Assembly: GCA_004557565.1 (NCBI GenBank)
Contig: SFGS01000003.1
Location: forward strand, 6,984-70,983
DNA length: 64,000 nt
Source: Bacteroidales bacterium
GTDB taxonomy: Bacteria; Bacteroidota; Bacteroidia; Bacteroidales; Muribaculaceae
Direction: 5' to 3'
Shown in pieces: positions 25,804-35,210 of this stretch. A model generated the notes under the pieces. The model made no database searches, had not been told where the DNA came from, and saw only the letters and a program-made list of their open reading frames with translations. The translations under genes were made by a program, and so were the position numbers. Each line of letters opens with the position of its first letter. Positions within the stretch are counted from its first letter, which is position 1.

Positions 25804-25811
25804 TTAACTTT
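25804..25811 (+). promoter_or_regulatory. Promoter element of the DUF2723 gene
   Basis: TAACTTTG lies about 130 bases before the preferred GTG start. Its position argues against a start far upstream of 25860. Confidence 0.55.
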
Positions 25812-25940
25812 GCACGAATATAGGCTTTTGCGAAAGGATTATACAAGTGATATACGCATTTTGGTATATCAATGGGCTTTTGCAAGAGCTCAAAAGGCAT
25901 TTTCGTTAAACGGATAATAAATAAAAAAATCCAAAATAAA

Positions 25941-28900
25941 GTGAAAAAGTACAGACTTATCGACAACGTGATCGGTTGGCTCGTGTTTGTGGTGGCAGCA
26001 ATCACTTATCTGCTCACCATTGAGCCTACTGCGAGCTTCTGGGATTGCCCGGAATTTATTGCTCAGGCATTTAAGAGTGAGGTGGGCCACCCACCCGGCA
26101 ACCCCATCTTCATTCTTGTGGGCCGCTTTGCCGCCAATTTTGCTGGTGGCGATGTGATGGCGGTTTCGAAGTGTGTGAATGCCATGTCGGCGCTGCTGAG
26201 TGCCGCCACCATCCTGTTCCTGTTCTGGACCGTGACCCACCTTGTGAAAAAACTGGTGGTGAAAGACGGCGAGGAAGACGGCATGACGCTCACCCAATAC
26301 CTCGTGGTGATGGGCAGTGGCGTGTGTGGTGCATTGGTTTACACATGGAGCGACACCTTCTGGTTCTCTGCTGTTGAGGCTGAGGTTTACGCATTCTCAT
26401 CGTTCTGTACCGCCCTTGTGGTGTGGCTGATGCTCAAGTGGGAAGACCAAGCCGACGACCCTCGCAGCGACCGCTGGATTATCCTCATCGCTTATGTGTT
26501 TGGTTTCTCGCTGGGTGTGCACCTGCTCAACCTGCTCTGCATTCCAGCCCTTGCGCTCATTTTCTACTACCGCAAGTGGAAAGAAACCACCGTTAAGGGA
26601 TCACTTATCACGCTGCTCGTATCGTTTGCCGTGATTGTGGCTATCCTCTACGGTCTGGAACCAGGCTTCGTGGAACTCGGTGGCTACTTCGACCTCCTTT
26701 TCGTGAACACCTTCGGCATGTCGTATAACTCAGGTGTGCTCTTCTACGCATTCCTTACGCTTGTCATCTTCTCATGGGCTATCTATGAAATCTACAAAGG
26801 CACCAACGCCACGCTCATGCGCGTATCGTTCCTGCTCGCCATCGTGATTTCGGGTATGCTCTTCATTGGCGACAACTTGCTCATTCCACTGGTGCTCGTT
26901 ATCGCCCTCGCTGTGTATCTCTTCAAATTCATGAAGAAGGTGCAACGCCGCATCATGGCCAACATTCTCATTAGTTCGCTGATGATTTTCATCGGTTTCT
27001 CATGCTATGCGCTGATTATTATCCGCTCAAGCGCCAACTTGCCATTGGACGAAAACTCGCCCAACACTATGTTTGCGCTCAACAGCTACTTGAGCCGTGA
27101 CCAGTATGGCAAAACTCCATTGCTCTACGGCCCCGTATATACCGCAGGCTCTCCACAATACCAGAGCAACAGCCAGGGTATGGCTTCCACTCGCTTCAAG
27201 AAAGGCGCCAAGCAATGGGCGCGTGTGGTGAAGACCTCGGCTGACCAGCCCGACCAATATGTGGGTACAGGCTACGCAAAAGACCCTGTATATCCAAGCG
27301 AAATGAATATGCTGTTCCCTCGCATCTGGTCGACTGCCCATGCAAACTACTACAACACATATTTCGACACCGAGAACAAGCCATTCAGCGAAACCCTCGC
27401 CACCATCATCGTGGATGAGAATGGCAACCCCGATACCCGATTCAACCAGTCGCAACAAATGCTTCCAAAGCCATCGTTCTTCAACAATATCGAGTTCTTC
27501 CTGGGTTATCAGCTCAACTACATGTATATGCGCTACTTCCTGTGGAACTTCGCAGGTCGCCAAAACGATGTGCAGGGCTTGAACTGCGAAATGGGCGATG
27601 TGACCCGTGGCAACTGGATTACCGGTTTCGACTTCTTGGACAACGCCCGCCTTGGCGACCAAGAGTTGCTTCCTGCTGAATATGGCAAGGAAAACAAGGG
27701 ACACAACGTGTTCTACTGCCTGCCTCTGTTGCTCGGCATCATCGGCTTGCTGTGGCAAGCATTTGCCGGCAAGCGCGGTATTGAGCAATTCTGGGTGGTG
27801 TTCTTCCTGTTCTTCATGACAGGTATCGCCATCGTGCTCTACCTCAACCAACCACCATTGCAACCTCGTGAGCGCGACTATGCCTACGCTGGCTCATTCT
27901 ATGCCTACGCCATCTGGGTGGGTATGGGCGTGGCAGGCCTGTGGAGCTTTGTGGTGAAGCTGCTCAACCGTGGCAAGAAGGCTAAGAACGAGGCTGAGGC
28001 TGAAAAACTCTTCGCTGAGGCTGCTGCCACCACTCCATCGAAGGCGATGGCATTTGTGGCTGTGGCTATCGGCCTGATTGTGCCATTGCAGATGGTGAGC
28101 CAAACTTGGGACGACCACGACCGCTCATATCGCACCGCCGCACACGACTTCGGCATGAACTACCTGTCGAGCCTTGATGAAAACGCTATCATCTTCACCA
28201 ATGGCGACAACGATACATTCCCACTGTGGTATCTCCAGGAAGTGGAAGGCTACCGCACTGATGTGCGCGTGGTAAACTTGAGCTACCTCTCCACCGACTG
28301 GTACATCGCACAGATGCAGCGCGCTGCCTACAAGTCGGCTCCACTGCCAATGATGGCCGACTCGCTCAGTTACGCCTACGGCAACCGTAGCGGCACCACC
28401 ATCGAAGACGATGGTCTCTTCAACATCCTTTCAGTGACCGACGCGTTGAAGAAATTCTACGCAGCCGATGCCGAACGCGATGAAGACGGCATCGTGCGTG
28501 GCAAACTCGAAAGCGGCAAGTTCTTCATCAACTCAAATGCCGATGCAGCCGTTAAGGCTGGCGTGATTTCGGCTGGTATGCGTGACTTGGCAGAAGACCA
28601 ACTCAACATTCCATTTGCCGACGCACACCAGAACGGTTGGGCTTCAGCAAGCGATATGATGATGCTCGACCTCGTGAACGCAAGCATCACCCAAGGTTGG
28701 AAGCGTCCTGTTTACTTCGCTTGCACCGTGAGCGACGACATGTATGCAGAGTTCGCTCCATATTTGCAACTCACCGGTATGGCTTACCAACTCACTCCTC
28801 TCCGCACCCAAAACTACGGCGACGAGATTGTGGCAAACACCGACAAGATGTATAAGAATGTGACCACCAAATTCCGTTGGGGCGGTCTCGACACGCCAGA

Positions 28901-29606
28901 AGGCCGTGCCGGCAAAATCTACCTCGACGAAACTGTACGTCGCATGGTCAACACCACTCGCACTATGATGATTACGCTCGCCAACAGCCTCGCTGACGAA
29001 GCCACAGCGGCACAAGATGCGAAGAAGGATGGCAAGGCTACTATCTATGGCGAGAACGTTGACAAATTCTTCGCCGACCGCGTGGCCAAGGCTGAAAAGG
29101 TGCTTGCGCTCATGCAAGACAAGATGAGCGAAAAGGCTTGCGCATACTCGTTCAACAACCGTATGCAGATGGCCCGCGTTTACGAATCGCTCTACCAGCT
29201 CACCAACAAGGAGGCATATCGCAAGTCGGCTATCGCGCTCGTTGAGGGTGATTTGATGCAGTTCAGCCAATACGCCGTGTTTGCTCAACGCCTGAGCGAG
29301 AAATATCCAATGCTCAGCACTTGCAACATCGACAATTACTTGGCTCACAGTTATCTGCCACAGTTGCTGATGTTCTACGAGCAAATCAACAAGGCTGGCT
29401 ATCCAGCAATGCTGAAGAAGTTGGCAGCTAAGGGCGTTGACACTCGCGCCGTGCAAGCCTCCATTCAGATGATGCTTCAACAGCAATCGCAGCCACAGCA
29501 GCATCAGGAAGATGCCGCACCTGCCGATTCCTCCATGCCTGAAGGCTTTGCCGACAGCGGCTTGGTGGGAATGCTTGGCGGCTTGCCGAACGACGAAGAA
29601 GAATAA
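25941..29606 (+). CDS. DUF2723 integral membrane protein (glycosyltransferase-C-like)
   Basis: Large inner-membrane protein of about 1221 residues. The N-terminal half has about ten or more membrane segments and the conserved DUF2723 blocks LTIEPTASFWDCPEFIA and GHPPGNPIFILVGR; the acidic residue after the first membrane segment is as in GT-C protein mannosyltransferases. Later blocks include QPPLQPRERDYAYAGSFYAY and ITNGDNDTFPLWYLQEVEG; the soluble C terminus is helical with a Gln-rich tail. It may take part in general protein O-glycosylation, which is inference. GTG 25941 (VKKYRLIDNVIGW) matches family starts; an ATG 23 codons upstream (25872) is the alternative. Confidence 0.9.
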   Translation: MKKYRLIDNVIGWLVFVVAAITYLLTIEPTASFWDCPEFIAQAFKSEVGHPPGNPIFILVGRFAANFAGGDVMAVSKCVNAMSALLSAATILFLFWTVTHLVKKLVVKDGEEDGMTLTQYLVVMGSGVCGALVYTWSDTFWFSAVEAEVYAFSSFCTALVVWLMLKWEDQADDPRSDRWIILIAYVFGFSLGVHLLNLLCIPALALIFYYRKWKETTVKGSLITLLVSFAVIVAILYGLEPGFVELGGYFDLLFVNTFGMSYNSGVLFYAFLTLVIFSWAIYEIYKGTNATLMRVSFLLAIVISGMLFIGDNLLIPLVLVIALAVYLFKFMKKVQRRIMANILISSLMIFIGFSCYALIIIRSSANLPLDENSPNTMFALNSYLSRDQYGKTPLLYGPVYTAGSPQYQSNSQGMASTRFKKGAKQWARVVKTSADQPDQYVGTGYAKDPVYPSEMNMLFPRIWSTAHANYYNTYFDTENKPFSETLATIIVDENGNPDTRFNQSQQMLPKPSFFNNIEFFLGYQLNYMYMRYFLWNFAGRQNDVQGLNCEMGDVTRGNWITGFDFLDNARLGDQELLPAEYGKENKGHNVFYCLPLLLGIIGLLWQAFAGKRGIEQFWVVFFLFFMTGIAIVLYLNQPPLQPRERDYAYAGSFYAYAIWVGMGVAGLWSFVVKLLNRGKKAKNEAEAEKLFAEAAATTPSKAMAFVAVAIGLIVPLQMVSQTWDDHDRSYRTAAHDFGMNYLSSLDENAIIFTNGDNDTFPLWYLQEVEGYRTDVRVVNLSYLSTDWYIAQMQRAAYKSAPLPMMADSLSYAYGNRSGTTIEDDGLFNILSVTDALKKFYAADAERDEDGIVRGKLESGKFFINSNADAAVKAGVISAGMRDLAEDQLNIPFADAHQNGWASASDMMMLDLVNASITQGWKRPVYFACTVSDDMYAEFAPYLQLTGMAYQLTPLRTQNYGDEIVANTDKMYKNVTTKFRWGGLDTPEGRAGKIYLDETVRRMVNTTRTMMITLANSLADEATAAQDAKKDGKATIYGENVDKFFADRVAKAEKVLALMQDKMSEKACAYSFNNRMQMARVYESLYQLTNKEAYRKSAIALVEGDLMQFSQYAVFAQRLSEKYPMLSTCNIDNYLAHSYLPQLLMFYEQINKAGYPAMLKKLAAKGVDTRAVQASIQMMLQQQSQPQQHQEDAAPADSSMPEGFADSGLVGMLGGLPNDEEE

Positions 29607-29624
29607 AACGATTTGATTATATCA

Positions 29625-29671
29625 CCATAAAGGGCGGAGTTTTAGGGCTGCCGCCTTTTATGGTTTTTTTA
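29625..29671 (+). terminator. Intrinsic terminator after the DUF2723 gene
   Basis: CCATAAAGGGCGG (29625-29637) pairs with CCGCCTTTTATGG (29651-29663) with one wobble, and seven T follow. Confidence 0.9.
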
Positions 29672-29699
29672 TCAACTGAAAAAACTCTTTTCTATAGTT

Positions 29700-30350
29700 A
29701 TGATGGGTATCAAACGCTATCTTAATCGCCTGGTGGAGCGTCCGCCATTGCTGTATCGAATGTTGTTCCCCGAAACGGTGTGGCGTCTGCATTTCAAGCC
29801 TCGCACCGTGTATCTCACTTTCGACGACGGACCTATCCCTGAAGTCACCCCCTGGGTGCTCGACACGCTCGACCACTACGGTGTGAAAGCCACATTCTTC
29901 TGTGTGGGCGAAAATGTGCAGCGCAATCCCGAACTGTTTCAAGAGTTGCTGCGCCGTGGCCACAGCGTGGGTAATCACACGATGAACCACATGCAGGGCG
30001 CAAAGGTGAGCACGAAGGTGTATCTCCACAATGTGTTTCAAGCCAACGAACTGATACACTCGTCGTTGTTCCGACCGCCACACGGCTTGCTCCGCTGGGC
30101 ACAGTCGAAGGTGCTGCGCTCGCGCTTCGCCATCATCATGTACGACCTCGTGAGCCACGACTACAGCCGCAAGCTCACCGGCGAACAGGTGTTTGAGAAT
30201 GTGAAGCATTTTGCGCGCAACGGCTCCATCATCGTGTTTCACGATTCGCTGAAAGCAGAAAAAAATATGAAATATGCGCTTCCCCGCTCCATCGAGTGGC
30301 TACGCAATGAAGGTTACGAATTTGCAAAAATCCCAATGTCGCATAGGTGA
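29700..30350 (+). CDS. Polysaccharide deacetylase (NodB homology)
   Basis: Carbohydrate esterase family 4 enzyme, 216 residues. NodB motif 1 is YLTFDDGPIPEVT (about 39-51) with the Asp pair; motif 2 is the metal-binding GHSVGNHTMNH (about 90-100); motif 3 is FRPPHGLLRW; motif 4 region is IIMYDLVSHDYSRKL and the final His block is SIIVFHDS. It removes acetyl groups from a GlcNAc-containing polymer, probably envelope glycan. No signal peptide is evident. Its 3' end overlaps the queG start by 44 bases. ATG 29703 is an equally good start. Confidence 0.92.
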   Translation: MMGIKRYLNRLVERPPLLYRMLFPETVWRLHFKPRTVYLTFDDGPIPEVTPWVLDTLDHYGVKATFFCVGENVQRNPELFQELLRRGHSVGNHTMNHMQGAKVSTKVYLHNVFQANELIHSSLFRPPHGLLRWAQSKVLRSRFAIIMYDLVSHDYSRKLTGEQVFENVKHFARNGSIIVFHDSLKAEKNMKYALPRSIEWLRNEGYEFAKIPMSHR

Positions 30351-31251
30351 TGACATCAAGGCAGAGGCGCTTCGCCTGGGCTTTGATGCTGTGGGGTTTG
30401 CCCATGCCGCTCCTGTGAGTCATGAGGCAGCCAAGGCATTCACACAATGGATTGCCGAAGGCAAGCACGACTGTATGCAGTGGGCTACCAACTACACCGA
30501 CTTGCGGCTCGACCCCACACGCCTGGTGGAAGGTGCGCAAACGGTGATTTCGCTGGCGGTGAACTATCTGCCGCGGCAAATCCAAGAGGCTGATGCGCCG
30601 CAGGTGGCACGCTATGCCTACGGCACCGACTATCATGAGGTGGTGCGCGACATGGCGCGCCAGTTGGCGGCGTATATCAAGGAATGCACTGGGCACGAAT
30701 CGCGTGTGTGCGTGGACAGTGCGCCCATTCTCGAACGCTACTGGGCGCAGCAGGCTGGGCTGGGCTTCATCGGGCTCAACACGCTGCTCATTATCCCCGG
30801 CCGTGGCTCGTTCTTCTTCCTGTGTGAATTGGTGACCACTCTGCCGCTCACCCCCGACGCACCTTGCACCCTCACCTGTGGCGATTGCCACGCTTGCGAG
30901 CGCCGTTGCCCCGGTGGCGCATTGAGCGGAGGCGTGCTCGATGCCGCCCGATGCCTATCGTGCCAAACCATCGAAAACCGCTCCGAGCAGCTCCCTGAAT
31001 GGGTGAACGAGAAAATAGGGAATCACCTCTACGGCTGCGACGAGTGTCAAATCGCTTGCCCCCACAATCGCCACGCTACCCCCACGGTGCACCCCGAATT
31101 TCAAGCCAGGGAGGGCGTGCTACACCTCACCACCCAGCAAGTGCTCAGCATGACGCAGGAGCAATTCTCCGCCACCTTTCGCCACAGCCCCATCAAGCGC
31201 GCCAAACTCGCCGGCCTCCGCCGCAACGCCCACCTCCTAAAAAAGAAGTAA
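30307..31251 (+). CDS. queG: Epoxyqueuosine reductase
   Basis: QueG performs the last step of queuosine synthesis in tRNA, reducing epoxyqueuosine with cobalamin and two 4Fe-4S clusters. The 314 residues have the N-terminal cobalamin-binding half (FDAVGFAHAAPV, QWATNYTDLRLDPTRLV, VCVDSAPILERYWAQQAG with GLGFIGLNT) and a ferredoxin half with CGDCHACERRCPGGAL, CLSCQTIENR and CDECQIACPHN. The start MKVTNLQKSQ lies inside the end of the deacetylase gene. It is convergent with the AAA+ gene that follows. Confidence 0.94.
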   Translation: MKVTNLQKSQCRIGDDIKAEALRLGFDAVGFAHAAPVSHEAAKAFTQWIAEGKHDCMQWATNYTDLRLDPTRLVEGAQTVISLAVNYLPRQIQEADAPQVARYAYGTDYHEVVRDMARQLAAYIKECTGHESRVCVDSAPILERYWAQQAGLGFIGLNTLLIIPGRGSFFFLCELVTTLPLTPDAPCTLTCGDCHACERRCPGGALSGGVLDAARCLSCQTIENRSEQLPEWVNEKIGNHLYGCDECQIACPHNRHATPTVHPEFQAREGVLHLTTQQVLSMTQEQFSATFRHSPIKRAKLAGLRRNAHLLKKK

Positions 31252-31270
31252 AAAAAGGATTTTTTGAGGG

Positions 31271-32686
31271 TTAATTAAAAAGGTCGTCGAGTAGCACTTG
31301 GTTGTTGACGATTGATGAGTGTTTGCCTTGCTTTACTCCGTAGGTGGTTACGAAAGTGTTGCTAATTCCTTTTTTGCACTTGGTGGCGACGCAGAAATCA
31401 GCCATACGGTTACGCAATCGCTCGGCGTATGCTTTTGTGATTTCAAAAGGAGCGTTGCTGAATTTCATTTCGCAGAGGTTCACAATGCGGTCGGCACGGT
31501 CGATGATGAGGTCGATTTGCGAGGTTTCGTTTTTCCATTGCGAAACCGAAGAGGCAATGCCGCTGATGCCCAAGGCATCCTTGATTTGGGGAAGATGCAC
31601 AAGGCAAAGGAGTTCGAAACTGAAGCCTTGCCATGCCGAAACCGATGCCGAAAGCATATTGTTTGACCACCATTTCGGGTCCATATCACGGTTGTTGGCA
31701 ATGTATTTAAAGTAGAAAAGTGTGTAGAAGTCGATAAGGCGGTAAGTCAATCCTCGCACCTTTTTCCCGTATTGTTGATAACATTCAATAAAACCACACT
31801 TCTCAAGATTGTTGAGGTATTGCGTCAGGGCACTGCTCTTGATTTTTGTGTTTTCTGCAATCTCGGCGCGTGTGAGCCCTTTGCGTTTTCGAGCGAGTGC
31901 TTCAACGATTGCCACATATAACTGTGCGTTGGAGAAAAGGGCGTGATAGAGTTCGCCAAATTCCAGTCGGAGTGATGCGTTGCGTGAGAAAAACAGTTCA
32001 TCAACATTTTGTGCAAAACTTTTGCTTGTGTCAAGCAGACTGAGGTAAAAAGGCACACCACCCAGCACCATATAGGTTTGGGCGATTTGGAAGCGGTCCC
32101 AGTGTGCTCCTGCGCAAGTGAGATATTCTTCAACCTCTTTGAGCGAGAACGGCTCCAATACTATCTGTTTGGTGATGCGGGCGTGAAGTCCGCCTTTGTT
32201 TGCCACAAGTTTGTCGTTCATCCACGATGTGGCAGAGCCGCTTGCAATGAGCATCACATCGTCTTGGAGTGCGCCCCAACTGTTCCAAAAGTATTCCAAT
32301 GCCTCCACGAAATCCGATTTTGCGGCATCAATCCAAGGCATTTCGTCGATGAAGATAATTTTTCGCTTGCCTTCTTTTGTGTCGATGCTTTGCAGCAGTT
32401 CCTGCAATGCCTCAAACGCTTCAAACCAGTTCGCAGCGGTGGTTGCAGCGGTGGGTTTGTAGCCGTATTGCCTTAGGGCAAGGCTAAACTTGTGCAGTTG
32501 TTGAGTGGTGGTCAGGTTATGCCCACCAGTGTAATAAAAAGCGTATTGGTCGGCATACACGCTGTTCACCAGAAAGGTTTTTCCGATGCGTCGGCGGCCA
32601 GTCACAATCACAAACTCTGCTCTATCAGATGTGTAGCAGCGATTCAGTTCGTCTATTTCGCGCTCTCTTCCTATTAATTTGCCCAT
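31271..32686 (-). CDS. AAA+ ATPase with winged helix and PD-(D/E)XK domain (DUF234 type), copy 2
   Basis: Archaeal-type AAA+ ATPase, 471 residues. LIGREREIDELNR opens the protein, Walker A is VTGRRRIGKTFLV (about 28-40), Walker B is IIFIDEMPWID. A winged helix follows (KGLTRAEIAENTKIKSSALT), and the C-terminal nuclease-like domain keeps QIDLIIDRADRIVNLCEMKF with the D...ExK residues. Role unknown. Start MGKLIGRE is preferred over an ATG ten codons upstream, because the promoter element TATCTTTG (minus strand 32721-32714) sits just before it. Upstream lie palindromic 52-bp repeats. Convergent with queG. Confidence 0.88.
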   Translation of the reverse strand: MGKLIGREREIDELNRCYTSDRAEFVIVTGRRRIGKTFLVNSVYADQYAFYYTGGHNLTTTQQLHKFSLALRQYGYKPTAATTAANWFEAFEALQELLQSIDTKEGKRKIIFIDEMPWIDAAKSDFVEALEYFWNSWGALQDDVMLIASGSATSWMNDKLVANKGGLHARITKQIVLEPFSLKEVEEYLTCAGAHWDRFQIAQTYMVLGGVPFYLSLLDTSKSFAQNVDELFFSRNASLRLEFGELYHALFSNAQLYVAIVEALARKRKGLTRAEIAENTKIKSSALTQYLNNLEKCGFIECYQQYGKKVRGLTYRLIDFYTLFYFKYIANNRDMDPKWWSNNMLSASVSAWQGFSFELLCLVHLPQIKDALGISGIASSVSQWKNETSQIDLIIDRADRIVNLCEMKFSNAPFEITKAYAERLRNRMADFCVATKCKKGISNTFVTTYGVKQGKHSSIVNNQVLLDDLFN

Positions 32687-32713
32687 CACGTTTTTTGCTT
32701 TTTTGGTTTGACA

Positions 32714-32721
32714 CAAAGATA
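32714..32721 (-). promoter_or_regulatory. Promoter element of AAA+ copy 2
   Basis: TATCTTTG on the minus strand, 27 bases before the preferred start codon. No TTTG is seen at -33, where the repeat array begins instead, which suggests control by a bound protein. Confidence 0.55.
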
Positions 32722-32735
32722 GATAAAAAAATCGA

Positions 32736-32858
32736 GATAATTTCAGAAAATGTGGATAAATTGAAATTATCTATATCAGAAAGCATAGATAATTTCAGAA
32801 AACGCGAGTAAATTGAAATTATCTACCACAAAAAGCATAGATAATTTCAGAAAATCCC
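32736..32858 (-). repeat. Palindromic repeat array, exact 52-bp period, upstream of AAA+ copy 2
   Basis: GATAATTTCAGAAAA starts at 32736, 32788 and 32840. Within each complete unit GATAATTTCA is matched by its exact reverse complement TGAAATTATC 16 bases later. There are two full units and a third half unit. The array overlaps the expected -33 region of the AAA+ gene. The rest of the gap to 33195 holds a TTAACTTC stutter (33004-33052) and the promoter of the next gene. Confidence 0.95.
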
Positions 32859-33003
32859 ATTTTTGTGGTTTTTTTTGCGGTACTGAAAAAATCATCTTTC
32901 AGCAGTCGCCCCCCACTTTTCAAACAAAAATTCCCATTTTTTTGAAAGTCAACAAGACTACAAGTCAATGGGTTGTCGATTTTTCGAGAATTCAAAGTAG
33001 GCG

Positions 33004-33052
33004 ATGCTATCGTCTTAACTACTTAACTTCTTTAACTTCTTAACTTCTGAGT
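33004..33052. repeat. TTAACTTC stuttered word
   Basis: Reads GCTATCGTCTTAACTACTT followed by CTTTAACTTC and TTAACTTCTG. It is closely similar to 19482-19520 and 42753-42790. Confidence 0.7.
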
Positions 33053-33160
33053 TTAATTTCTTTTCTCTCACTGGGGTGATATTGCTGTTTTTTTGGTCAT
33101 TATCTGCAATGAGGGTGGAAAAACGGTGAATGTGTGATTTTTGCAACGGAAAAAATGATT

Positions 33161-33168
33161 AACTTTGC
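33161..33168 (+). promoter_or_regulatory. Promoter element of the outer membrane protein gene
   Basis: TAACTTTG ends 27 bases before the ATG at 33196. Confidence 0.6.
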
Positions 33169-33195
33169 CCCCACAATCAAAATACATATATAATT

Positions 33196-33786
33196 ATGAA
33201 AAGAATTTTATCTATTGCAATTATAGCCATCATGGCACTTGCCAACGTGGCTCATGCGGAAGAGAACAAGGGCGGAAATGTGGAGTTTGAAATCACTGGT
33301 GGTGTGCAAGCCGCTACTATCAGCTATGGCACCATTGTGTCGCGCGTGGGTTTCCATGCCGGTTTGCGTGCTTCGAAAGATTTCAAGTTCTTTACACCAG
33401 AAAACGCTATCTACGGCAACGTGGCTGCGCTGATTTCGCTCAAGGGCGGTAAGCTCGAAAACGATGAGGGCAAAACCGTTTACAATCCCTACTATCTCGA
33501 AATCCCTATCCACGCTGGTTACAGCCACATCATCAGCGACAACGCCAAGTTCTACTTCGAAATGGGTCCATACTTCGCTGTGGGGCTTTTCGGTAAGACC
33601 GACGGCAAAACCGTGTTCGACGACCTCAACTTCCGTCGCTTCGACTTCGGTTTGGGCTTGCGTACGGGCGTTGACTTCTACAAGCACCTCTCACTGGGCT
33701 TGGGCTACGATGTGGGCTTGATCAACGTGCAGAAGGGCACAGGAGCCAACAAAAACTTCTATGTGTCGGCTGGCTATAAGTTCTAA
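33196..33786 (+). CDS. Outer membrane beta-barrel protein
   Basis: Predicted porin-family-like eight-stranded barrel, 196 residues. It has a signal peptide (MKRILSIAIIAIMALANVAHA, 21 residues) and alternating amphipathic strands such as AGLRASKDFKFF, YLEIPIHAGYSHI, FYFEMGPYFAVGLFG, FDFGLGLRTGVDF and LSLGLGYDVGLINV, ending in VSAGYKF with a terminal phenylalanine, the usual outer membrane assembly signal. The set resembles PorT/OMP_b-brl_2 proteins. No transport or binding partner can be assigned. Confidence 0.88.
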   Translation: MKRILSIAIIAIMALANVAHAEENKGGNVEFEITGGVQAATISYGTIVSRVGFHAGLRASKDFKFFTPENAIYGNVAALISLKGGKLENDEGKTVYNPYYLEIPIHAGYSHIISDNAKFYFEMGPYFAVGLFGKTDGKTVFDDLNFRRFDFGLGLRTGVDFYKHLSLGLGYDVGLINVQKGTGANKNFYVSAGYKF

Positions 33787-33813
33787 AACGGATATTCCAT
33801 AACACCAACGATA

Positions 33814-33842
33814 AGGGCTCGGAACGCAGCGTTTCGGGCCCT
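33814..33842 (+). terminator. Hairpin after the outer membrane protein gene
   Basis: AGGGCTCGGAAC and GTTTCGGGCCCT pair over 12 positions with two wobbles around a five-base loop. No T run follows directly, so it is a possible terminator only. Confidence 0.5.
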
Positions 33843-33881
33843 CGTTACATTTTGGCGTTGCCAGAATTACCGTTTTGGTGG

Positions 33882-33889
33882 TATCTTTG
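33882..33889 (+). promoter_or_regulatory. Promoter element of the DUF4230 pair
   Basis: TATCTTTG with a TTGC about 20 bases upstream. The first start codon follows 89 bases later. Confidence 0.55.
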
Positions 33890-33978
33890 GCACTATTGTT
33901 AAACCTCTTCGACAATTCGCCGTCTAATCCGCGACGTAATAAGAAATGACAAAATGATTTGAAACTTAATTTTTTAGC

Positions 33979-34584
33979 ATGAAAAAAGAACGTAAAAAAT
34001 CTCGTGCCCTTACAGCGTGGGCTGTGATAGTGGCTGTTGTGTGTATGGTGCCAATGCTGGCATCGTGCCAAAAGCCTCTGCCCACACCTGAAGGCAAGCC
34101 CCTCGACCGTGTGCAGCTGATGACTGCCACAGGCGAACTGGCAACTGTGGAATACACCGTGTCGAAAATCATCAAGGCAAAAGACTGCACTTGGTGGAAA
34201 ATTGGCGAAAAGCGTGTGCTCTTCAAGTGCAACGCCTATCTGCAAGCGGGCGTTGACATGGCTGGCTACGACGACAGCAAAACACGCATCGACTCGTCGG
34301 CAATGGCAATCACCGTCACGCTGCCAAAAGTGAAAATCCTCTCGTGCCGTATGCCTTTTGAGGAAATTCGACTTGTGGAAAGCGAAGCCACAGGCTTCCG
34401 ACACCAGTTTTCGGCAGAAGAGCGACAACTCCTGCTCCAGCAGGGCGAGCAGTCGATTCTTGCCGATGTTGACAGTGGCAAATACGCCATCCTTGCTGAT
34501 GCCGAGCGCAACACTCGCATCTTTTTCGAGCGTATGCTCACCCGATTGGGATATAAAAGTGTAACCATTAAATTTGAGAAATGA
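33979..34584 (+). CDS. DUF4230 domain protein, first of a tandem pair
   Basis: Membrane-anchored or lipoprotein-like DUF4230 protein, 201 residues. A basic start (MKKERKKSR) leads to a hydrophobic stretch ending MLASCQKP, which could be a lipoprotein signal with Cys30 or an anchor. The family blocks are present: ATVEYTVSKIIKAKD near residue 54, KRVLFKCNAYLQAGVDM, ITVTLPKVKILSC and a C-terminal helix ERNTRIFFERMLTRLGYKSV. Function unknown. It overlaps the second DUF4230 gene by 4 bases, so the two are coupled and may form a pair. Confidence 0.87.
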   Translation: MKKERKKSRALTAWAVIVAVVCMVPMLASCQKPLPTPEGKPLDRVQLMTATGELATVEYTVSKIIKAKDCTWWKIGEKRVLFKCNAYLQAGVDMAGYDDSKTRIDSSAMAITVTLPKVKILSCRMPFEEIRLVESEATGFRHQFSAEERQLLLQQGEQSILADVDSGKYAILADAERNTRIFFERMLTRLGYKSVTIKFEK

Positions 34585-35183
34585 TGTTTAAACTCACAAA
34601 AAATATAGCCTCCACAGTGCTCTCGCTTGCCATCGTAGGGATGGTGTATCTGTTCGTGGCCGACACCTACAAGTGGTGGCCATTCGAGAGCGTGACCGAA
34701 ACTGTGAAAATCGACGAAACACCCAACGTGGTGACCGAAATCCGTGGCATCAAGAAGTTTACCACAGCGTGCTACTATGGCGATGTGACCATCTCGAAGG
34801 AGAAGGCGAGCGACAACTGGTTGAAGAACCTGCTTCGCCAGCGCGACCGCATCTGCCTCATTGGGCGTGGCACCATTCGTGCCGGCTACGATTTTGAGAA
34901 ACTCCCAGCCGACGCGGTGAAAATCAGTGGCGACACCCTGCGTGTGAAACTTCCCCCAGTGGAGGTGCTCGACACCATCTGCAACCCGAAAGACTGTGAG
35001 GTGTTTATCGACGACGGCAACTGGCCCCACGACCGGGTGCAATCGATTCACGCCGACCTGCAAAACGTGCTGGTGGACGATGCTTTGAAATGCCACATCA
35101 TAGCCAAGGCATCAAAATCAGGCAAGGCCCAACTCCAAAAGCTCTTCAAATCTTTCGGCTTCACCACCGTAATCCTCACCTAA
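34581..35183 (+). CDS. DUF4230 domain protein, second of a tandem pair
   Basis: Paralogue of the preceding gene, 200 residues, with one N-terminal membrane segment (TVLSLAIVGMVYLFVADTY, about 11-29). Shared blocks are VTEIRGIKKFTTACYYGDV, RICLIGRGTIRAGYDF, LRVKLPPVEVLDTICNP and the final KAQLQKLFKSFGFTTV. It lacks the cysteine of a lipoprotein signal, so it should be anchored in the inner membrane. The four-base overlap with the first gene suggests equal production. Function unknown. Confidence 0.87.
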   Translation: MMFKLTKNIASTVLSLAIVGMVYLFVADTYKWWPFESVTETVKIDETPNVVTEIRGIKKFTTACYYGDVTISKEKASDNWLKNLLRQRDRICLIGRGTIRAGYDFEKLPADAVKISGDTLRVKLPPVEVLDTICNPKDCEVFIDDGNWPHDRVQSIHADLQNVLVDDALKCHIIAKASKSGKAQLQKLFKSFGFTTVILT

Positions 35184-35210
35184 CCAAATTTCCCCCCTCG
35201 CCCATCTCCA

